A stretch of 38,936 nucleotides of DNA from NCBI GenBank assembly GCA_030830475.1, contig JAURMX010000027.1, forward strand, positions 1 through 38,936, in the 5' to 3' direction. A model generated the notes under the pieces. That model saw only the letters and a list, made by a program, of their open reading frames with translations, ran no database searches and was not told the origin of the DNA. Source of the stretch: Candidatus Nanopelagicales bacterium. GTDB taxonomy: Bacteria > Actinomycetota > Actinomycetes > Nanopelagicales > Nanopelagicaceae. The position numbers and the translations under genes were made by a program. Shown here piece by piece: positions 34,182 through 38,936 of the stretch (position 1 is the stretch's first letter; each line of letters starts with the position of its first letter).

Positions 34182-35297
34182 ATGCGCGTTGTCGTTCCAG
34201 CTGAGGTAAAAAGCGGCGAAAAACGCGTGGCATTACTGCCAGACATTATTTCTAAATTAACTAGAGCCGGCCTTGAGGTTGTTATTCAATCAGGTGCAGG
34301 GCTCAGTGCTGGCGCAGCAGATCAGGCTTACACAAGCGCTGGGGCTAGTGTTTGTGATGTCGGCCAGATCGCTGGTGAGTTGAAAAATGCTGATGTAATT
34401 CTTTCGGTACAACCACTAAGTGCTGATGTTGCCGCCACTTTAAAATCTGGCGCGATCACAATCTCATTTTTGTCGCCGTCAAACGCGCAGGACTCAATAA
34501 ATGCTTTTGCTAAGGCCGGAGTCACTTCATTTTCTTTAGAGGCGGTGCCCCGAATTTCTCGTGCCCAATCCATGGATGCGCTTACCTCACAAGCTTTGTG
34601 CGCTGGATACCGCGCCGCATTGGTAGCAGCTGATTTATCACCGCGGTTTTTCCCATTGTTAATGACAGCAGCAGGAACTGTTACACCGGCAAATGTTTTG
34701 GTGTTAGGTGCCGGAGTCGCTGGCTTGCAGGCGATCGCAACCGCACGTCGACTTGGTGCAGTCGTTTCGGCTTACGATGTCAGGCCATCATCTGCTGATG
34801 AAGTTAAATCAATGGGTGCAAGTTTTATTGAGTTAGAACTGGAAGCATTAGAGGGCGCCGGCGGTTATGCCCGCGAGATGACTGAGGAACGGGCCGCAAA
34901 ACAACGGGAGCTGTTAAAGCCTTACATAACTAAATCCCATGTCTTAATTACTACCGCTGCAGTGCCTGGTCGACCAGCTCCGCGCCTTGTTACTAAAGAA
35001 ATGTATGAGTCAATGGCAGAGGGCTCGGTAATTGTTGATTTAGCCGCGGAGAGTGGTGGCAATGTAGAGGGCTCTAAGGCTGGCGAGATTGTTACAACCT
35101 CAAATGGCATAAAGATCTGGGGTGGCAAAGATGTTCCGAGCCAACTTCCCTTCCATGCTTCATATTTGTACTCCCGAAATGTTGTGAACTTGCTTTTGCT
35201 AATGAGTAAAGAGGGTGTGGTTGTTCCCGATTTTGCAGATGAGATTATCGATGCGGCCGCTTTGACCCATGGTGGCGTAGTTCGGAAGGGTGCATAG
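34182..35297 (+). CDS. pntA: NAD(P) transhydrogenase subunit alpha 1 (domain I)
   Basis: This is the NAD(H)-binding soluble part of proton-translocating transhydrogenase, which drives NADPH formation by proton inflow. The 371-residue protein starts MRVVVPAEVKSGEKRVALLP, has RISRAQSMDALTSQ, the Rossmann motif VLGAGVAGLQAIATARRLGA and the mobile-loop region near GGYAREMTEE, then VIVDLAAESGGN. It lacks the membrane domain, which is encoded separately by the next gene, as in Rhodospirillum and many actinobacteria. Confidence 0.94.
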   Translation: MRVVVPAEVKSGEKRVALLPDIISKLTRAGLEVVIQSGAGLSAGAADQAYTSAGASVCDVGQIAGELKNADVILSVQPLSADVAATLKSGAITISFLSPSNAQDSINAFAKAGVTSFSLEAVPRISRAQSMDALTSQALCAGYRAALVAADLSPRFFPLLMTAAGTVTPANVLVLGAGVAGLQAIATARRLGAVVSAYDVRPSSADEVKSMGASFIELELEALEGAGGYAREMTEERAAKQRELLKPYITKSHVLITTAAVPGRPAPRLVTKEMYESMAEGSVIVDLAAESGGNVEGSKAGEIVTTSNGIKIWGGKDVPSQLPFHASYLYSRNVVNLLLLMSKEGVVVPDFADEIIDAAALTHGGVVRKGA

Positions 35298-35305
35298 GTA
35301 AAAAT

Positions 35306-35620
35306 ATGGATTTAATCGCGATTATTACCATCTTTGTGCTCGCGGTATTTGTTGGGTTTGAGGTCGTATCAAAGGTTTCCTCGACCTTGCACACCCCTTT
35401 GATGAGTGGAGCAAATGCGATTCATGGTGTGATTTTGGTTGGTGCGATTATCGTTGCTGATCACAGCGAAACTAATTTGGAGTTAGGTTTATCGGTTGTA
35501 GCAATTGTGCTGGCAACTATCAATATGGTGGGTGGCTTTGTTGTAACAGATCGCATGCTGGAGATGTTTAAGGGTAAATCTGGGGGCCGAGCTAATCAGA
35601 ACTCTGGTGATAAGAAATGA
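35306..35620 (+). CDS. pntAB: NAD(P) transhydrogenase subunit alpha 2 (membrane part)
   Basis: The 104-residue protein has three to four membrane helices: LIAIITIFVLAVFVGFEVVS, NAIHGVILVGAIIVADH and LSVVAIVLATINMVGGFVVT. The SGANAIHGVILVGA and INMVGGFVVTDRMLEMF stretches are the family signature of the alpha-subunit membrane domain. AGGTAAAAAT precedes ATG. It overlaps pntB by 4 bp (ATGA), in the standard three-gene layout. Confidence 0.95.
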   Translation: MDLIAIITIFVLAVFVGFEVVSKVSSTLHTPLMSGANAIHGVILVGAIIVADHSETNLELGLSVVAIVLATINMVGGFVVTDRMLEMFKGKSGGRANQNSGDKK

Positions 35621-37008
35621 ACCGCACCATTTACGATCTAATTGGCTTGAGCGCGGGAGTTATGTTTATTCTGGCGCTAAAGGGACTTTCGCACCCACGC
35701 ACAGCTCGACGCGGAAATATTTTGGGTGCAATTGGCGCAACTGTTGCAACGGTCGCGGTTTTCTTTTACGCCTCAGAAGGTAATGAACTGCCTTTAAATA
35801 ACTTGGGTTGGATTTTGAGCGCTATTGCCTTTGGTGTTTTGGTCGGTGTGCCAGCAGCGCGCAAAGTTCAGATGACCGCTATGCCTCAGCTCGTTGCGCT
35901 ATTTAATGGTGTTGGCGGTGGTGCAGCCGCACTTGTTGCAATCGTTGAATACTTGAAATTAGGTGATTCCGCATCTACCGGAGTGGTTATTGCCACTGTA
36001 TTTACCGTTCTTGTGGGCTGTGTTTCATTCTCCGGTTCCATAATTACATTTTTGAAGTTACAGGAGTTGATGACTACTCGCCCGGTGGTCTTCCCTGGAG
36101 GACGATTTATTATCGCTGCAACCTTGCTTGGAACCGTGGCAAGCGCAGTTTGGGTAGTAATCGAATTAGGAACTACCCCGTTATTAATTTTGGCGGCACT
36201 CTCTTTGCTATTTGGCGTTTTATTTGTACTGCCGGTTGGTGGAGCGGATGTTCCAATTGTTATCTCGCTTTTAAACGCATTTACCGGCTTAACAGTGGCT
36301 GCCGGTGGCTATGTACTGGATGCCACCTTGTTGATCATTGCCGGAACTTTGGTGGGAGCGTCTGGCACCATTTTGACCCGCTTGATGGCAGAGGCCATGG
36401 GGCGCTCGCTATTTGGCACATTATTCGGAGCATTTACCGCAAAGCCCCAAGAAGCTGGCGCGGCTTCTGAAACTAGACCGGTTAAATCGGGAACCCCTGA
36501 TGATGTTGCGATTTTGTTGAACTATGCCCGTCGCGTTGTAATCGTGCCAGGTTTTGGATTAGCGGTGGCGCAAGCCCAACATACTGTTCGCGAGCTAGCT
36601 GATTTGTTAACGGAAAAGGGTGTAGATGTTGCATATGGTATTCATCCGGTTGCTGGGCGTATGCCAGGGCATATGAATGTTTTATTGGCAGAGGCGAATG
36701 TTCCCTATGAGCAACTTTCAGAGATGGATGAGGTTAATCCAACCTTTCCGCAAACAGATGTGGCTTTGATTATTGGTGCAAATGATGTTGTGAATCCTGC
36801 AGCCAAGACCACTCCGGGATGTCCCATTTACGGAATGCCGATTTTGGATGTTGCGCAGGCGGGAAACGTAATTTTCTTAAAGCGATCTATGCGCCCAGGT
36901 TTTGCCGGTATTGAAAATGAACTGTTATTTGATCCAAAGACAACCTTGCTGTTTGGCGATGCAAAGGCTTCTTTGACAAAGGTAGTTGGAGCCCTGAAAG
37001 CACTTTAA
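35617..37008 (+). CDS. pntB: NAD(P) transhydrogenase subunit beta
   Basis: The 463-residue protein has an N-terminal membrane domain with about nine helices (proton channel, for example MPQLVALFNGVGGGAAALVA and FSGSIITFLKLQELM) and a C-terminal NADP(H)-binding domain III with VVIVPGFGLAVAQAQHTVRE, GIHPVAGRMPGHMNVLLAEA, NPTFPQTDVALIIGANDVVN and the final YGMPILDVAQAGNVIFLKRS. All parts are complete. It closes the argF-pnt group. Confidence 0.97.
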   Translation: MNRTIYDLIGLSAGVMFILALKGLSHPRTARRGNILGAIGATVATVAVFFYASEGNELPLNNLGWILSAIAFGVLVGVPAARKVQMTAMPQLVALFNGVGGGAAALVAIVEYLKLGDSASTGVVIATVFTVLVGCVSFSGSIITFLKLQELMTTRPVVFPGGRFIIAATLLGTVASAVWVVIELGTTPLLILAALSLLFGVLFVLPVGGADVPIVISLLNAFTGLTVAAGGYVLDATLLIIAGTLVGASGTILTRLMAEAMGRSLFGTLFGAFTAKPQEAGAASETRPVKSGTPDDVAILLNYARRVVIVPGFGLAVAQAQHTVRELADLLTEKGVDVAYGIHPVAGRMPGHMNVLLAEANVPYEQLSEMDEVNPTFPQTDVALIIGANDVVNPAAKTTPGCPIYGMPILDVAQAGNVIFLKRSMRPGFAGIENELLFDPKTTLLFGDAKASLTKVVGALKAL

Positions 37009-37081
37009 TTCTTTTCCACAGTATTCCGGATTCAACTTATTTAGCCTTAATTTTGTCAGTGCAACATTCCAGAATTCTCCT

Positions 37082-38557
37082 ATGCGAGTTTCCCTGGAAA
37101 AACCAGTTGAAGAGCAGTTAATTGAGCTGGTGAATCAACCTGGCGGCTATGAACCACTGGGTCACTTGATTGGAATCAATCCAGAGAAGCTCACCTCTGC
37201 AGGCAAAATCGATTACTTAGCCGCTTTGGAAAAGCAAAACTCCTGGTTAACCTCACTTATACAGCGAGCGACTTTAGCTATAGCCGGATCTGAGCCTTCG
37301 GAGAGTCAAGATCTTTGGGAAGGTGTAGATGAATCTGAGCGAGAAGATGTGGCTACGGCTTTGCGACTATCTGCAAGTACTGCGCAAACCCGCATCGATG
37401 TTGCCCGAGTGCTGACTAATCATCTTCCAGCCACCTGTGAAGCACTTGCAAATGGTGACATCTCCCCCGGTCATGCAACATTGATTGCACGCGAAAGCTC
37501 CGAAGCCATTAAACGCGGTATTTCCACTGAAGATTTATTGCGGATTGAGAACAAGGCTCTCTCTCATGCTGAGTTCCATACCCCTGCACAGGTAGGTCGC
37601 AAGCTACGTTCACTATTTGCGCATGCCACTACCGAAAGTTTTGAGGAGCAGGTTATGGCGGCCCGTGATACGCGCTCTGTTCGAATGTATCCCGAAGGTG
37701 ATGGCATGGCCACACTCATTGCCTTATTGCCCATTGAGGATGCCCAGACCGTAATGCTTTCCATAAATTCGTTGATTGCCATGAGAGATTCAAAGAATTG
37801 TGCTCTCAAATCCAGTACTGGTTTTGCCAATGCCAAGGATGCAGACACCACTGAAAATTCCGACAAAGAGATGGTTGGCAATGGCAATCCCGACAATCAG
37901 GTGTTTGGCCAAAGAAGTTCCGACATTGGAGTATTTGGCAAGGGAACTTCAATTAAAGATTATGCTAAACCCCAATCTCAGGACAATCGCAACATTGATA
38001 TGAAGCGTGCGGATGCGTTAACTGAGATTTGTGGCGATTTGTTGGCCCGAATTTCTGATGAATATCAACCACATCGACGTCCAGTTTCAATAAACATCAC
38101 CATGGATCTACCAACCGCTCTTGGTCTCGCTGATAATCCAGCAGAACTGGCTGGCTATGGTCCAATTCCTGCCTCGATCGCGCGTCATCTATCTAGCGAT
38201 GCCAAATGGCGAAAGTTTGTTACCGATCCCGGCACCGGAAACCTACTTAGTTTTGGAAGAGAGAGTTATGTTCCGCCCCAACCTTTGGTGGATTTTTTAA
38301 CGGCGCGTGATCGAACCTGCAGATTCCCCGGCTGTAGTCAGCCAGCAAGGGTTTCAGACATTGACCATGCCATCCCCTGGGAAGAGGGTGGGGAAACATC
38401 TCCCGAAAATCTTGGTTTGCTTTGCCGTCGTCATCACCGTATGAAAACTCATGATGGCTGGAAACTAGAGAGCTTTGTTGATGGCTCCTGCAAATGGAGC
38501 TCACCTGCCGGCAAAGAGTTCTTTGTTCCAGCTCGCCCTATTAATGAGTCTGCTTAA
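37082..38557 (+). CDS. DUF222 domain and HNH endonuclease protein
   Basis: The 491-residue protein has an N-terminal helical DUF222 region (about residues 1-240) and a C-terminal HNH nuclease motif: DRTCRFPGCSQPARVSDIDH, IPWEEGGETSPENLGLLCRR and HHRMKTHDGW, with two Cys pairs likely to bind zinc. The family (related to the mycobacterial 13E12-type repeat proteins) is widespread and multicopy in actinobacteria; its role is unsettled. The linker holds three 10-residue repeats. No ribosome binding site is clear ahead of ATG 37082. It is convergent with tmRNA, ending 24 bp from its 3' end. Confidence 0.88.
   Translation: MRVSLEKPVEEQLIELVNQPGGYEPLGHLIGINPEKLTSAGKIDYLAALEKQNSWLTSLIQRATLAIAGSEPSESQDLWEGVDESEREDVATALRLSASTAQTRIDVARVLTNHLPATCEALANGDISPGHATLIARESSEAIKRGISTEDLLRIENKALSHAEFHTPAQVGRKLRSLFAHATTESFEEQVMAARDTRSVRMYPEGDGMATLIALLPIEDAQTVMLSINSLIAMRDSKNCALKSSTGFANAKDADTTENSDKEMVGNGNPDNQVFGQRSSDIGVFGKGTSIKDYAKPQSQDNRNIDMKRADALTEICGDLLARISDEYQPHRRPVSINITMDLPTALGLADNPAELAGYGPIPASIARHLSSDAKWRKFVTDPGTGNLLSFGRESYVPPQPLVDFLTARDRTCRFPGCSQPARVSDIDHAIPWEEGGETSPENLGLLCRRHHRMKTHDGWKLESFVDGSCKWSSPAGKEFFVPARPINESA
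37861..37950 (+). repeat. Three degenerate 30-bp tandem repeats in the HNH gene linker
   Basis: Each unit starts CGACA and has TTGGC near base 15, ending in ATCC or TTC. In protein they read DKEMVGNGNP, DNQVFGQRSS and DIGVFGKGTS, sharing D-x-x-x-V/F-G. They fall between DUF222 and the HNH domain. There are no spacers, so this is not a CRISPR array. Confidence 0.8.
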
Positions 38558-38581
38558 GAGTTAAGCATCTAGAACTGCTAA

Positions 38582-38936
38582 TGGTGGAGGTGCCGGGAAT
38601 CGAACCCGGGTCCTTCGACACTGATTCAGGGCTTCTACGGGCGTAGTGTGCTAATCGCTTTCTCAGTCCCGGTTCTCACGCACACAAGTAACCGACGAAC
38701 TCAGTTGTGTTAGATGTCCTTTCCGACAGTCACAACGCTATCGGTCAGTAAGCTCTCTATCGACGTTGGATCCTGAGGCGAGAGCAAGCTCAGGGCAACG
38801 GATTACAGCGCTCGCTTAGGCAGCGAGATCGTAATCAGACGAAGTTTTATCTGCGTCTGTTTATATGCACGGGTTTGTGTGGTTAACGAGATCATCCCGG
38901 CTTCCTCGGCCCGCTTCCCCTGGCTCAACAATCGAA
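38582..38936 (-). ncRNA. ssrA: Transfer-messenger RNA, 5' end outside the window
   Basis: The 3' end reads CCGGG-TTCGATT-CCCGG-CACCTCC-A-CCA on the minus strand, an alanine-tRNA-like T arm and acceptor with encoded CCA. The mRNA-like part (38854-38816) encodes ADKTSSDYDLAA and a TAA stop, preceded by ATAAACAGAC. Pseudoknot-like stems occupy 38600-38815. At the right edge the sequence TTCGATTGTTGAGCCAGGGG matches the region about 15 nt after the usual 5' end, so only the acceptor 5' strand and D-like arm start are missing. It rescues stalled ribosomes and tags the nascent chain for Clp-type proteases. Confidence 0.95.

Noticed and set aside
37009-37081. A left attachment site matching the tmRNA 3' end
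   Set aside because: I looked for the TTCGATTCCCGG-type sequence in either orientation around the start of the HNH gene and found none.
38582-38640. A separate tRNA gene at the right end
   Set aside because: The T arm and acceptor belong to the tRNA-like domain of tmRNA; there is no anticodon arm next to them.

Overview
The window looks like a piece of a small, gene-dense actinobacterial chromosome of moderate GC (by eye in the 40s percent), most likely a freshwater planktonic lineage such as the acI/Nanopelagicales group. The evidence is the gene order argS-lysA-hom-thrC-thrB-rho-rpmE-prfA-prmC-sua5-wecA-atpI-atpB-E-F-H-A-G-D, which is the actinobacterial arrangement known from Mycobacterium, combined with an actinorhodopsin, a sugar ABC transporter, many 1-4 bp gene overlaps and very short intergenic gaps. 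The lineage assignment is an inference. No insertion sequence, CRISPR array, prophage or rRNA gene was found, and no gene-free stretch exceeds about 300 bases.

Region 1 (1-19640, all minus strand) is read right to left. argS and lysA come first, then the homoserine/threonine genes, then rho, rpmE, prfA, prmC and a Sua5-type enzyme (transcription termination and translation). glyA, a WecA/TagO-like lipid-sugar transferase and the F-type ATP synthase operon follow. A terminator hairpin separates rpmE from prfA. atpD is cut by the window edge.

Region 2 (19640-24650, plus strand) holds a xylose-type ABC transporter (lipoprotein, single-domain ATPase, permease), a tRNA-Leu(UAG) and a glutamate dehydrogenase. 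An inverted repeat precedes the transporter, and a perfect 12-bp hairpin separates the binding-protein gene from the ATPase gene.

Region 3 (24780-28300) is the least familiar part. A coiled-coil protein with a histone-H1-like lysine tail overlaps an OatA-like acyltransferase/SGNH protein. Convergent to them, across a shared terminator, is a protein with an H1-like N-terminal tail, one membrane helix and an outward FN3-like domain. Two separate proteins with DNA-binding-like lysine tails beside an envelope-modifying enzyme suggest, but do not prove, a link between nucleoid and envelope.

Region 4 (28390-38936) contains rdgB-rph-murI (minus), then an actinorhodopsin (plus) with a structured leader and a strong terminator, then DUF3039-clpS-DUF2017 (minus), argF and a three-gene proton-translocating transhydrogenase (plus), a DUF222-HNH protein, and finally tmRNA (minus, 5' end just outside the window) encoding the tag ADKTSSDYDLAA. 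The rhodopsin, transhydrogenase and ATP synthase all act on the proton gradient, so light energy could feed both ATP and NADPH. Several genes lacking a clear ribosome binding site have a TANNNT hexamer exactly 6 nt before ATG, the pattern expected for leaderless transcripts.
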